Source of the DNA: Dactylis glomerata
Lineage: Eukaryota > Streptophyta > Magnoliopsida > Poales > Poaceae
Direction: 5' to 3'
DNA length: 64,000 bases
Assembly: GCA_007115705.1 (NCBI GenBank)
Contig: QXEO01001023.1
Span: 1,240,035 to 1,304,034 of the forward strand
Numbering within the stretch: position 1 is the stretch's first letter; each line of letters opens with the position of its first letter. The translations under genes were made by a program, and so were the position numbers. The notes below the pieces were generated by a model. It worked only from the letters and a program-made list of their open reading frames with translations. It made no database searches and was not told the origin of the DNA. Of this stretch, positions 1 to 11,036 are shown piece by piece.

Positions 1-115
1 GATGGAATTTTGGAGGCATACGAAGTACTACAAGTCTAGTGCTGCTCCCCATGACATGAGTGCTGCCAGGCTTGTTTTTTCAGTAGACAGTGCAGAACGG
101 CCGTTTTATCTGCAG

Positions 116-219
116 GGAATGACATTGCTGACCAGGAAGGTGCAGAAAGGTCATCCTTCATCGAGGAGCTCGAGCGTTCACATCGATCGGAGTCAAAGTG
201 TGAGACCGGAGAATCATGA
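116..219 (+). CDS. possible last exon of a gene mostly outside the window
   Basis: A pyrimidine-rich tract ending in CTGCAG (110-115) could be a 3' splice acceptor. It is followed by an open stretch of 34 codons, read from 118, ending in TGA at 217-219. The encoded peptide is acidic and charged, rich in Glu, Ser and Arg, and resembles no family I recognise. In the same frame the first 36 bases are also open. A competing frame is open from 2 to 295, so the frame is not certain. The stretch lies just downstream of the tRNA-Ala gene, which is on the opposite strand. This is weak evidence: no upstream exon is visible because the window starts here. Confidence 0.22.
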
Positions 220-416
220 TATCTTTGGGGTGTGGGCAAAGATTTGGTGGCAGTTGGATCCAGAGAAAGTGAAAAGCCCAAAATCCGCCTGGTAATTCTG
301 AACTTTAACACCTTCCCCTTCTGTACTACCCTCTGTTTGTTGGTAGGAACAAGAGTATTTTATTTTCTGTAAAAAATACAGGATGGGCGTTTGGCGCAAA
401 ATACAATTCTTTCTAC

Positions 417-421
417 AAAAA
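417..421 (-). terminator. Pol III T-run terminator of tRNA-Ala
   Basis: The plus strand has five A residues, giving TTTTT on the transcribed strand 3 nt beyond the tRNA 3' end. This is the normal RNA polymerase III stop signal. Confidence 0.8.
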
Positions 422-424
422 CTA

Positions 425-497
425 TGGAGATGCGGGGGATCGAACCCCGTGCCTCCCGCATGCAAAGCGGGCGCTCTACCATTTGAGCTACATCCCC
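425..497 (-). tRNA. tRNA-Ala (anticodon UGC)
   Basis: On the minus strand 73 nt fold into a perfect cloverleaf: a 7-bp acceptor stem, 4-bp D stem (GCTC/GAGC), 5-bp anticodon stem (CCCGC/GCGGG) with loop TTTGCAT, a 5-nt variable region and a 5-bp T stem (CGGGG/CCCCG) with loop TTCGATC. The anticodon is TGC, reading alanine GCN codons. The acceptor stem has the G3:U70 wobble pair that alanyl-tRNA synthetase recognises, and the discriminator base is A. There is no intron and no encoded CCA. A run of T follows 3 nt downstream on the same strand. The gene looks intact and of nuclear type. Confidence 0.96.
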
Positions 498-713
498 AAT
501 GATGGTATTTTCAGGTTATTCATTTTATTGTCCTTTTTATTTTGAGTTATCCGTCTCTTCCTATTTTTTTAAGATTCATCTGCACATAAGCTTGAAATTA
601 TGTAAATTGCACATAAAAATAATCATAATAATTCCAATGAATTATAAATCCAAAGTAAAACGAGGCTCTTCTAAAGATAATGCAGTCATAGTTTTTTAGG
701 GTTGACTAGGCTG

Positions 714-804
714 TGTGTCGAATAAGTAGGTGTGCGGGCCTTCATGAGGCTAACCGGTCACTCTGAAGGCCTGCGGTCTAGCCTATAGGAAAGAGTTCGA
801 CACA
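714..804. repeat. 91-nt imperfect inverted repeat (hairpin)
   Basis: TGTGTCGAA (714-722) pairs perfectly with TTCGACACA (796-804). Inside it GCGGGCCTTCA (734-744) pairs with TGAAGGCCTGC (764-774) through one G-U pair, leaving a loop of about 19 nt. The two stems are separated by asymmetric internal loops. It could be a small RNA precursor, a MITE remnant or chance. No target duplication or tRNA-like fold was seen. Confidence 0.5.
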
Positions 805-1079
805 AGAAATTTCATAGGCCCAATCGTACTAGCCACTTTGCTTGGATTTTTCATTAGGTCGACCGACCCACGCTGGGCAAATCCTGGCAAATCCTATACT
901 CCGCCCGTGGGCGCGCCTTAGCAGGCTCCGCCCGCGAGCGGAGGGATATGGGCTTCGGCCTGTTAGCGCATGGTACTTCAGTTTACATTTTTTTTTCTTT
1001 TTTCGTTATTCTAAGCGGTTTTTCTATTCTCCTGGTTCACTGGTTTGGCGGGTTTTCTGGTTTTTCGTGTTCTAAACAA

Positions 1080-1470
1080 TTTCGAGTTTGAACAAATTTA
1101 AAATCTGAACAATTTTCGAAATTTTAATACATTTCAATTTTTAACAAAATTCGGACGTGAACAAATTCGAATTTTGTACAAATTTTGAAAGTGAACAAAT
1201 TTGTTTTTTGAACAAATTTCGGATTTGAACAAATTTCGTATTTGACCAATTTCAGATTTGAACAAATTTCGTATTTGAGCAAATTCGAATTTTCGGATTT
1301 CAACAAATTTTGGATTTGAACAATTTTCAGATTTGAACAATTTTCAGATTTGAAAAAATTTCAGATTTGAACAATTTTTAGATTTGAATTTTTTCAGATC
1401 TGAACAAAAATAAAATTTTAACTTTTTTCGAATTTAAACAATGTTCTAATTTGAACAGCTTTTCCAAGAT
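1080..1470. repeat. AT-rich degenerate short tandem repeat
   Basis: About 390 bp made of diverged units of roughly 17 bp built on AACAAATTTCGGATTTG and close variants. Unit length and sequence drift along the tract. The open frames across it are a product of the repeat and are not genes. Confidence 0.75.
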
Positions 1471-3587
1471 CTGATTTATTTTCTAAAATAATACAGAAAA
1501 ATAAAGAAACACAAAAATATAAACTACACCTATATTAGCTGGGCCGGCCCAATACGGACGCGCGTTGGCGGAGCTTCGCTCTGCTTCTACCCAAAAACAA
1601 AAACAAAACACACACAAAGTTTCAAAAAAAAAAATCAGCACACACAAGGAAGCGACTAGAGTATTCGCCAGTGACAACCAAATCGAAGCAACGAAGCATC
1701 CGAGCTCCAACCAAATGCTTCTTACGTAACACCTGACATGAACAACTGAACTGAAACAGGAACGAGCAGGGCAGATTCCTGCAAATGGAGCGAAGATCCA
1801 GAGCCGCAGGAAGATCCACCTTTCTTCCACCTTGCAACTCCACCCCGAGCTGCAACGCCGGGGAGCACCACAAGTGTCACAGTGCCGCTGCGCCGCGAGT
1901 CCCATGACCACCGGCCGGGACACGCGTGCATGGGTAGCTGGAAGCTTTTCCACTTATCGCCAGTCGCCAACTCGCCATGACTCTCCGACCCAGCTTGCTT
2001 CCTTCCCGCTTATCTCCAGTCGGTGCGTGTATGCACCGATTAGTTTTGCTTTCCGTGGATTTAGTATATCGCCTGACAGCTCGACGCGCGAACTGATTGA
2101 TTGGTCCTGTTTCTTGGTAGTACTAGTACGTAGTTTGGTTGGCCGGCCATTGTTGTTTTTTTGTACTCCAAAGTATGAGGAAGGGTCCTTTGTAGGTGGT
2201 GTTTTGCTGTCATGCCGATCTTTATCAGTACCATTCCAAATCCTTCCCATAGAAACGGTTATGGAGGAAAGGGGTGTGAGAAAGAGAATTATTTCTAAGA
2301 TTTAAAAAGAAAGGGTGTGAGAAATTTGTGCATTACAAAAAAAAGTTGCATGATATATCGTCGTACTTTTCTTTTGGAAAGATATACTAGTTGGGATTAC
2401 ATTATTACCGTCTGATCATTGTGGACGGTGCTCAAATATAGATAGTACATCGATGCCAACTGCCAACTGTCAGATAAAAGGTGTTTCTAGTTGAGTGTCA
2501 AAGTTAGGTCCCCATCAAGTATCCATCCAACCAATTGATTCACTCGGTGTCAACCAACTTGTTTTTAGCATATGCTCCTGAAAATGCTGATTTCGAAACT
2601 AGCATAGCCATGCGTATGCTACATTATTTGATTTTTTTGTTATACTATACAAGATTTTCTAGAACACACTTGTGTCAAACCAATTAACTCGAGATTAGGC
2701 ATTTCACCCGTTTCCATTCACATCAAAATTCAAGCTCTTGTTTTTACTTTATAGATTCCCCGTTTTCCTCCCATGTAGTGGCCCTAAAACCCGCTAGAAT
2801 TGTGCCTGTGTAGTTTTGCTCGTCCTAATTTGGCTGGGGTCAGGTTATGTGTCAAGTTGGCAGTGGAGAAGTGATGGCGATGATGGCGTGGAATAAGGCC
2901 TCTCCTCTTTGTACTCGTTTGGTGGTGATGTTTGTCGTCTCTAGAGGGCATATGGAGCTTTGGTCATGGCCCAGTCTGAGGCGTGTATATGTCTTCGGTT
3001 CGTGTAGGTGGTGTTTGACAATGTTGACCGGCTTGTAAATGATGATGTTTCAGGTTTTGGTCTTCTAGCTATTACTTAATTCAGTGAAGCCTAACTAGCT
3101 TCAGAAAGCTAGTGAGGGAAGGCCACCCCGGTTCTATCTACCTGGATCAAGGATGGTGTCCACCGATCTTCTTTGTCTTCTGCACCGGGATGATGATATT
3201 ACCCGGATCACTCTTGCCATCATCTTTTGGATCCGGCCGATGGCTTCGTGATTGCTATGTCGGCAACACTATCTGGCTCTGAGGGTGTTTTAGAGATCAG
3301 GTTGGCATCGAGCTTTGTTGATGGTCCGCTGGAAAACAACGGCAATTTAACAAAGGATTTGTGTCTCAGTATTTTTGTAATGGTGTAAGTGTTGGATATC
3401 TTTAATGCATGGCCTCGGCCTTCTTACAAAAAATGGCATGTAAGACCATATATGTTAATTAGAAGGCAATGAATTTTAGTTGGTACCAGTTCATTGGTGT
3501 CACGCTGGCGCAACTCGCTGTCCTATTAAGACCGGTCACAACAATATGTTACAGCGGGACAACGAGGTGGAGAAAACAAGAGGAGAG
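1471..3587. other. intergenic stretch, no supported gene
   Basis: Mixed-composition sequence. A 157-codon open frame at 1832-2305 lacks codon bias, recognisable motifs and a plausible context, so I do not call it. The part at 2800-3440 is GT-rich and reads like the untranslated tail of a LINE, but there is no coding remnant to prove it. Confidence 0.4.
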
Positions 3588-3740
3588 ATATATCCATGAG
3601 AGGGAGACACAACAACAAAGTTTTGGTCATGTATGCCCTTGAAGTTCATGTGTTACATCTACCTCTCCGAACATCGAAAATTCAAAGGTGCACGTGGAAA
3701 GGCATGCTTTCACGGGTGCCAAATGTATAGATTTTTGAAT
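3588..3740. repeat. diverged direct repeat, copy 1
   Basis: This segment matches 4239-4400 in the same orientation over about 150 bp. Shared blocks include GAGGAGAGATATA, GTCATGTATGCCCTTG and ATCGAAAATTCAAA. Many substitutions and small indels show that the duplication is old. No coding potential is seen. Confidence 0.6.
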
Positions 3741-4075
3741 GTGAAATTATTCTAAACAAATATATACATGCAAATTTTTGATTTTTGTATTCGCTCTACA
3801 ACTTCATGAAAAAAATTGTTTCTTGTACTCCACAAAAAATATGGTACATAAGATATTGATTTTCTGGAGCATCAAAATTTGTATCTTCTCTACAAACCAG
3901 ATGCATAACTTGTTTTATTAAAAAAAGTGCAAGCATATCATAGATGTAATAAGATGCGTGCGTATATCGTATATTTAAAATATTTTAGGATATATATTGA
4001 TGAATTTACTATTTATCTTGTGAGCTCATGCATGAGCTCAGGAGCTATTTGCACGCACTCTTGATTTGTTTGCTA

Positions 4076-4167
4076 TTCCCTCCAGTCAAAAAGAGTGTTG
4101 GTTGATTTAGTACAACTTAGTACAAAGTTGTATTAGCTCACGAACACTTTTTTTTGATCGGAGGGAG
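4076..4167. mobile_element. Stowaway-type MITE (Tc1/Mariner)
   Basis: A 92-bp element with terminal inverted repeats: TTCCCTCCAGTCAAAAAGAG at the left and a right end closing in TTGATCGGAGGGAG. It is flanked by TA on both sides (4074-4075 and 4168-4169), the usual Stowaway target duplication. The interior is AT-rich and non-coding. It sits between the two copies of the 150-bp direct repeat. Confidence 0.8.
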
Positions 4168-4238
4168 TACACAATAGTCTCTCTTGTATATGGCGTTGCT
4201 GGCCCAGGGTTAAAAAACAACCAAACCATCCTAATCAA

Positions 4239-4400
4239 GAGGAGAGATATAGTCATGCGAGGTAGACACAATAACGAAGTTCCGGTCATGTATGCCCTTG
4301 GAGTTTATGAGGTACATGTACCTCTCCATTCCATCGAAAATTCAAAAGTGTAGTGAATATGGCAAGGCACGCTTTTTACGGGGTGCAAAATAGTACCTAT
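4239..4400. repeat. diverged direct repeat, copy 2
   Basis: Partner of 3588-3740, with the same order of shared blocks. The two copies bracket the Stowaway MITE and about 500 bp of unique sequence. Confidence 0.6.
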
Positions 4401-5302
4401 TGTATATATGGCTTTGCTTTATCTGAGATTGCAGTACATAGTACATGTTAAGGAGGAAGAAACACCTTTTTTAGCTAGTTATATAGAGACGACTATGTAG
4501 TCGACCCGGTGTTAAGAAACAACCCTAGCCATCCTAATCGCTGGAAAATCATGCGAGAGATCACGCATGGCCTACCCACATTTCCTTGGGCCATGGCTTA
4601 AAGTAAACTGGAGCCCCACAAACTGCGAGAGCGTTCGTTGCATGTAGACAACGCAAGAACAAAAATCAAGGAGTTGGCAAAGCTTAAACAATAAGTTAGT
4701 TAGGGCGTTGCATTGGCTGATTCACCGGTGACACAAACGGCAGCATGAAATGAGGCGCGCGCTGGGGCCTAAACCACCAGCCCCACCATGCCTTGTCGAC
4801 TACGCGAAACCTGCCTCCTTTTTCCCGGTTTGATCCGATTTGTTTTTAGGCTCTCAAAAGCAAGCCGCGCGCGAGCTCGATCTCTTCAGTGCGACGCCGA
4901 TAACTTAACAAAAAGCTTGGGGCTTGGCGCATCAGGAACCTTTCACGTCGACATTACAAGTCGTGCTTGCACTGCCATTGCGTTGCATCCTTATCCGCCA
5001 CATGCATGCATGGTGGAGCCTGGAGGTCCAGCCCTGATTTCATGTGATCTAGCGCGGCCTACATCCTCTGTCCCGTTACTTTCTGACGAGCGATCCGCCA
5101 CTTTTGTAGCCCTCCTCGATCCGAGAACAGAATCAACAGATTGATACTATTAGGGGCATTTGGACAGACAACAGTAAGTCGGAATGCAGTGCCGCAGTGT
5201 CTTGTGCTAATGTGCTATTGATCCGGATCATTGCAGCCACCGAGTAAGCAAACAATAGTGTTACTAATGGGTCATGCATATGTCCAGGTTGGTATAATCT
5301 TA
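4401..5302. other. intergenic stretch, no supported gene
   Basis: A 118-codon open frame at 4788-5144 has no recognisable domain. I see no RNA gene or transposon end here. Confidence 0.35.
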
Positions 5303-5974
5303 CACTACACGAACCCATCGAGGCGCCGACGGCGGTGTAGCCGAGGCGGCGTAGTGCCAGGCCAGGTTGCCGTCGGCATAGAATATGCCATCGACGTAGA
5401 TGGTAGAGAAAATAATCCATCGACGTAGACGGTAGAGAAAGCCGTCGGCGTAGATAATATTAATTATTTTTTGAAATTTTTTATTTTCTTAAAAAATTTG
5501 AATATTTAGTACTTGGAACATCCCTCTAATGACACCAGCACGATGACTTCACACTCGGTCACCCATCCTCAGATTGCTCCAGGCCAAACACGATTAACTT
5601 CTAAGTTCTATTTGAATGAGCTACATCTACGCTACTAGAGGCCTAATTGATATTAGTATCATACCAATCATCTTAAGCCATGTGTGTAGATATGCGTGTA
5701 TGTATACATGTATATGTGTGTAGGTGTATATATATATGTTTAATTTTGAACAAATTCAAAAACTTCAAAATTTTAAAAAAATAAAAAAATTAAAAACAAT
5801 CAAAGAAAACCAAAACAAATCAAAAACTTGAAAATTTTCAAATAATCTTAAAATCCTAAAAGTTCAAAAAATTGGAAAAATTGAAAAATTTCTACAAATT
5901 TTAAAAATAAATAAAGTTAAGTAATGCCATATCACACACATGCATGGCTCTTGGGACGGTGAGGAACGCGTTCT

Positions 5975-6450
5975 GCTTCTTTCCACGAAAAGTGCATTTT
6001 TCATTTTCGGAATGCCAAAATCGTGTTTTTGTGAGGCAACTACTGAAACGGCCTTTTGAACTAGGAACCATATCCCACATAAATAACAGACCACCTAGGA
6101 TATGCATATCAGCTCTTTTTTATGTGCAAACCTTCAGAGATATATTTTAAATTTTGCGCAAGCTCCTGTCGTTTTCGCTGGAAGAAGCGGGGTGGGTTTG
6201 CATTTTAGCGCTTATCAATACGCACTCCCAATTTTGTGAAAAAAATCATTTTTGGATCCACAACATATCATTTCTTCACTGAACTGTGATCATTCTAGTT
6301 GTACTCCACACCGCTTGGCTGCGAGCGGGAGTTTTCGTGCATTGTCATTTTATACGTGCCCCAAATTGAGCATAAATAATTCAAAAAAAAATGCAAGACC
6401 TTCGCGTGGCGTCATTTTATGTGACTTTGTTGTGAGAAAAAAATTAATAC
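5975..6450 (+). repeat. internal repeat copy 1 of the CACTA-like segment
   Basis: Shares with 6605-6880, in the same order, blocks such as GTTTTTGTGAGGCAA, ATCCCACATAAAT, AGACCACCT and AAGACCTTCGCGTGGCGT. Copy 1 carries about 165 bp more in the middle (around 6190-6355). Confidence 0.7.
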
Positions 6451-6604
6451 TTAAATACGACAGTTTTTCTGAAAGTCCCTTCATAGAATAAGCTACCATA
6501 TTTCAGGCTGCATGGCTTTTTAGGTCAAATGAGCTAGGTCATGGCCTTGATCATGACATAGTTTCGCCAGAACAATCCTATATCGGACACGCGGAGGCGG
6601 TTTT

Positions 6605-6880
6605 CCATTTTGTCCCACAAATAGTGCGTTTTCCACTTTCGGAGTACCAAAATCGGGTTTTTGTGAGGCAATTACCGAAACGACATTTAAAAAGCTGGAC
6701 ACAACATCCCACATAAATTATAGACCACCTGGGATATACATATAAGCTCTCATTTTGTGCAAACTTCTGCCAGTTTTGCTAGAAGCAGGCCCCAAATCGG
6801 ACATAAATAATTAAAAAATGCAAGACCTTCGCGTGGCGTATTTTTATGTGACCTAGTTGCGAGGAAAAACTTCGAGGAAT
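6605..6880 (+). repeat. internal repeat copy 2 of the CACTA-like segment
   Basis: Direct partner of 5975-6450 with a shorter middle. The last block (AAGACCTTCGCGTGGCGTA near 6820-6840) reappears inverted near 7203-7275. Confidence 0.7.
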
Positions 6881-7202
6881 GTGTTCATAGGGCGAATTTG
6901 GTAGCTACAGTTCAAAAAAGCGCAATCTTGATACTTCGAATACAAAAAATGTGTAATTTGAGCAGCGGAAACCCTAAACCTAAGGTCAAAATAGAAAAAA
7001 AAAATACTAATGTATACACGTGTACTAAAAATTGGCTCAATCCAAGAAGATTTACGGTGTCGAAAGCCAAACCCTAGCTTAACCTCGTTAACCCTACCGC
7101 CATAACCCTGTCAAAGTCAACATCGCTGAATCCCGCTCCTTTTGGATTGCTTCGTCGCAGGCACGAACCCGGGGAGGGGGGATCCCAAGTTTGATTTTTT
7201 TC

Positions 7203-7275
7203 CTTTAAAAATGGTCACATAAGATGTCGCTACGCGAAAGTCTTGCGCTGTTCTATTTTTTTGAATTAGTTATGA
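7203..7275 (-). repeat. inverted copy of the internal repeat block
   Basis: Read on the minus strand this gives CATAACTAATTCAAAAAAAT, then AAGACTTTCGCGTAGCGAC, then TTATGTGACC. That is the same order as in 6370-6440 and 6795-6855. It forms an inverted repeat with those copies. Confidence 0.6.
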
Positions 7276-7689
7276 TTTTCAGAGACCCCTAGAAAATAAC
7301 GCTAGTTGGAAATTAAAAAGGCACATGACTTTTTTGCAAAATATGTCAAAATTCATTTTTTTAGTTTTCTTAACAACTAGATCACGTAGCATAACTACAT
7401 CTCAAAGGATTTAATTTTTTGAACTTTTTATCATTTTCTATTATCTTTCGCAAAACTAAAAAGACGATCCAAAAAATACATCAAGGCCACGGCTAAGTCA
7501 TTGGCGTAGATTTCGCGCCCTAGGGCCAGTCTATACCGATGGTGGCCGTCGATCCAGCGTGGCCTATACCAACGGCTTATCTGGACCGACGGGCTTGTTG
7601 GTGGGCTGTCCGACTTGTGGCTTACGCTGACGGGCTCCGACTAAAAGCCATTGGCGTTGGTTTGAGCCGTCTGTTATTGGGTCATAGTG

Positions 7690-9322
7690 GGATTCGAGTG
7701 GGTCACACATATACAAAGTTTCATGTATGAAGCACTTGCAAGTTGCCAGCGCAGATCTGAATGCATGTTGTGTATGCAGCCAGATTGGTCAGCGAGAGAT
7801 CTGAACAGTGAAACTACTTCTCCCCTTTATGTTAGAATTTCTCAGACACGCCTTGCTTGATGGTATACACTGGCTTCGGACGGTGCATAGACTCGTTTTT
7901 TTTCATACCTGCCACACGCGGTTCTTTCAGCTCCGACACTAATAATCTAACATTGCGAGTACTAGCTAGCTAGAAACCATGCATTTTTGTAAATATTATA
8001 CTCCTATATATATCTTCGTCGGTGTCCACGTGTATTAGACGAGGCATCGAGAAATTTCTCACACATGCACTGACGCACACTCCCTGGTTCCCTCGTTTCT
8101 CTGCATTTTCCTCTTTCCTTCATCTTTTCGCGTAAGAATTAAGGAAAAGCATACTTTAATTAGTCCATGGTCAACACAGGGTAGATTCAAACTTATCCAT
8201 TTTGACCTTTTAAAAACTAGAACCCTAACAACCAGGAATACCTCCCCCACGCAGCACCGGCCGGAGCATCGTAAAGCAAGAAATCAGATCATAAACAAAT
8301 CCAGATTAGTTGATCGTCGATCGCTGATGACAGGGAAGCCTTAACGCTCCCACATGCCCATATTCAATGTGCACATGCTTTGTGGTGGGTCACCGCCGGC
8401 CGGCCGTCGACTCTCGCGGCCGGTCCGGTAGGAGATGACAGCTGCGCCGATGGGTCGAGCCATCTGGCTGGCTGGCTGGCTCGCCACCGAACCCACGAGG
8501 CCGACATGGTCCGCTGACTCGGCGCGGCGTAGGACGCGACGCTGACTCAGGCCACCGTGGGCGCCATGGAAAAGCTAGCAGAGGCGAAAGCTAGGTTGGA
8601 GTCGTGGAGAGGGGAAAAGAGAAAAGAAAACGCAGTGACCGAACGTGTGACGGTGTCTTCCATTCCATGCTCGAACCTTCTTACTTCCGCTTCATGCTAA
8701 TCCGGTACTACGTACGTACGTAATGGGGTAGGCAGGCCCCGCTGCCCAATTTATCCAGTAATATTGCCACGCCATCGCCATCGTCGAATCAGCTAGCTAG
8801 CTAGCTCACAGGAAAGTACATCAACGTGCGGTTTACTCGTGGCTTGACGGCATTGCATCTGCTCGAAGCTTTGCCTTTGAATATTATTACCCCATACATA
8901 CATTGCATGCGTATAACTAATCGAGGTTGAAGAAAGTGGTAATTCGGTGGCGTAGCATCTTTGCGCAAACAGAGATTGAGCAGCGGCAAAGTTACGGAGA
9001 CTTTTTTTTGCCCGCCTGATTTTTCTCTACTCCATCAGCTGTCCAATTGCATGAATGCATGTAGCAGCTGCAGGTTGGGCCAAGGATCATGGTCCATGCA
9101 TGGATGACTAGATGTCACTCGTGACACGCACAAAAGTTTCACAGTGGACCCTTGCACATGCAGCACAATACACATAGGAACGACATATTTTATCCAGAAT
9201 CCTCGTGGGCGAGGATGACTGTTCCATTCCAAAAGCTAGCTAATTTGGATGGATAGGCATTAGGCACCTGGCTTTTGGATCGATGGTTGAGAAGAGAAGT
9301 TTTACAGGCCGCTTCCAAAGCT
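7690..9322. other. upstream region of the first GEM-like gene
   Basis: No gene is supported. Features seen: an ACGT-core CACGTG near 8028-8033, GGCTGGCTGGCTGG and GCTAGCTAGCTAGCTA simple repeats near 8465 and 8790, a CGTACGTACGTACGTA run near 8710, and CATGCATG (RY-type motif) near 9093-9100. Whether any of these regulate the gene is inference. Confidence 0.35.
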
Positions 9323-9329
9323 TATAAAA
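9323..9329 (+). promoter_or_regulatory. TATA box of the first GEM-like gene
   Basis: TATAAAA lies 193 nt before the start codon, followed by a C-rich leader. Transcription would be expected about 30 nt downstream, giving a 5' UTR of about 165 nt. The second GEM-like gene has a TATAAAG at a similar distance. Confidence 0.7.
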
Positions 9330-9521
9330 GGACACCCCGTCCTTCCCGTTCAGAGCACGGAGCTCGAGCAACAACCAACCCACAGACACACCAGCAAGTC
9401 ACCAGCAACCTCAGACAGAGGCCGGAAACTAAGGCGCAAAGGAAGGGAGCATCGCAAAAGTCTTCCTCTTTCTTGCGAGAAAATTAAAGGAGGTCTTCCC
9501 GTTCCTCATTCCGACGAGCAA

Positions 9522-10293
9522 ATGGAGAAGGCAGGACGCGAGCATGTGATCGGGATCCCAGTGAGCAGCAGGGCTTTCGGGATCGAGGAGCCGGAGTTCC
9601 CAAGCGATGGAACTGCTTACCACGGTGACGCCAAGTATTCGACGACGAACACGCGTGCCAGCGGCAAATCGGGCAGGACGGGGGACAAGTTCGCTCGAGG
9701 CATCAAAGAACATGGTGAGTCCTTTCTCAAGTCCGTCTGGACCGAACAGTCTTTTAGTTCTTACATGTTCATCAATCACAGCTTCAGTTACTTACGAATC
9801 GGATACTGAACATGTCTTTCTTGATGATTTTGCAGTGACTCTAGGCCCGAAGCTGTACGAGACGGTGAGAGGCAAGCTGTCGCTGGGCGCGAGGATCCTC
9901 CACGCGGGCGGCGTGGAGAACGTGTTCCGGCGGTGGTTCTCCGTCGAGGAGGGCGAGAAGCTCCTGAAAACCTCTCAGTGCTACCTGTCCACCACGGCCG
10001 GCCCGATCGCCGGGATGCTCTTCATCTCGACGGAGAGGGTGGCCTTCCGCAGCGACCGGTCGCTGGCGCTCACCTCCCCGAAGGGCGACACCGTGCGGGT
10101 GCCGTACAAGGTGGCCATCCCCCTGAGAAGGGTGAAGGCGGCCAAGCCGAGCGAGAACAAGCATCGGCCGGAGCAGAAGTACATCCAGCTGGTGACGGAG
10201 GACGGCTTCGAGTTCTGGTTCATGGGCTTCGTCAACTACCAGGCGTCCCTGGTCCACCTCGAGCAGGCCATCGCGCACGCGCAGTTGCGGTGA
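9522..10293 (+). CDS. GRAM-domain GEM-like / ABA-responsive protein (copy 1)
   Basis: Two exons, 9522-9714 and 9836-10293, with a 121-nt GT-AG phase-1 intron, encode 216 residues. Exon 1 gives a variable N-terminus with the short motif GIPVSS-RAFGIEE. Exon 2 encodes the conserved part: KLYETVRGKLSLGARIL, then a GRAM domain from about residue 93 (ENVFRRWFSVEEGEKLL, CYLSTTAGPIAGMLFIS, VAFRSD), ending in DGFEFWFMGFVNYQ. GRAM domains bind membranes or phosphoinositides, and plant GEM-like proteins are linked to ABA and stress responses and to epidermal or reproductive development; that is family knowledge. The start is the first ATG of the long frame and lies about 190 nt after a TATA box. Exon 2 is strongly GC-rich, as in grass genes. 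It looks intact and is a paralogue of 58883-59689. An alternative reading through the intron in another frame is a shadow. Confidence 0.93.
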
Positions 10294-10691
10294 TCCCGTT
10301 GATAAAAAACGGTGTGTTCGTTTGAGTTGGGAGTCGCGTCGTGTGGTCTCCGGTTGATCCGTTGTGCATAGGTGGTAGGGTTCCGGGTGGATTGCTTGTC
10401 GTTTTTGGCATCGGAGCAAGTCCGGCATATACATGGTGCGTACTAGGAGAAATTTAATTTAGGGCATGATATTCTTGATGTTTGAGAAGCATATGCTGCA
10501 TTGCCACGGCAAAAGTGGCATCAGATATATACATGTTGTGTGCACTAGTTCAGTGCGAAAATCGCCAAGTGTGTTTGTTCAACTGCTTATGAGTGCAGCT
10601 CGCCTCTTTCAACATTTCTTTGAGAAACATGTCCATGAGGCCACTAAAACGAAAGCTTAATTAGGCTGAAACAGTCTGTATATAGATGGTT
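10294..10691. other. 3' flank of the first GEM-like gene
   Basis: Presumed 3' UTR and flank, AT-rich towards the end. I could not fix a polyadenylation site. Confidence 0.35.
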
Positions 10692-11036
10692 CACTACCGG
10701 AAAAACGGTAGCTGTCGTGCCACCAAACACTGCCGTGCGTCATCACACGGCAAAGATATCTTTGCCGTGCCACAGAAGTACCATGCACGGCAACCATAGC
10801 GCGCACGGCAAAGACGACCCAGAAAACACGGCAAAGGGCAACGCACGGCAAAGATACCCCAGAGCGCACGACAAAGATACACCCACGGCAAAGGCCGAAT
10901 CAAACGCATGACAAAGAACATGGGCACGGCAAAGGTGCAAATCTCTGCCGTGGGCTGCTACTATGCCGTGAGGCGTGCTACCACGCACGGCAAAGGCTCC
11001 TTTGCCGTGCGGTAGACCTTTGCCGTGCGCTTGCTA
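10692..11036 (+). mobile_element. CACTA transposon end fragment
   Basis: Begins CACTACCGGAAAAACGG (10692), a CACTA terminal repeat typical of grass elements. It continues with about ten subterminal repeats of CACGGCAAAG in both orientations (TTTGCCGTGC) up to about 11030. No matching opposite end (CCGGTAGTG) is present downstream, and there is no transposase sequence, so this is a truncated end. The small open frames inside are products of the repeats. Confidence 0.75.

Larger units (their letters stand above)
5303..7689. mobile_element. degraded CACTA-like DNA transposon segment
   Basis: The segment starts CACTACACGAACCC (5303) and ends in the reverse of CACTATGACCCA (to 7689). Both margins carry degenerate short subterminal repeats of the type GCCGTCGGCGTAGA, near 5320-5450 and 7490-7680, which is how CACTA elements are built. 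The interior is AT-rich without a transposase. It contains its own direct and inverted repeats (5975-6450, 6605-6880, 7203-7275). The terminal repeats agree only for the first five or so bases and I see no 3-bp target duplication, so the boundaries are uncertain. Confidence 0.45.

Noticed and set aside
1483..1953. 156-codon minus-strand open frame with Cys/Phe-rich composition
   Set aside because: Overlaps AT-rich repeat and low-complexity sequence, with no start context or homology that I can see.
1832..2305. 157-codon open frame
   Set aside because: No recognisable domain, mixed composition and overlap with open frames on the other strand. Not supported as a gene.
9841..10434. 197-codon minus-strand frame opposite the GEM-like exon 2
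   Set aside because: Shadow of a GC-rich coding exon; the plus frame has the GRAM domain.
10717..10988. Small open frames in the CACGGCAAAG repeats
   Set aside because: Products of the CACTA subterminal repeat, periodic peptides only.
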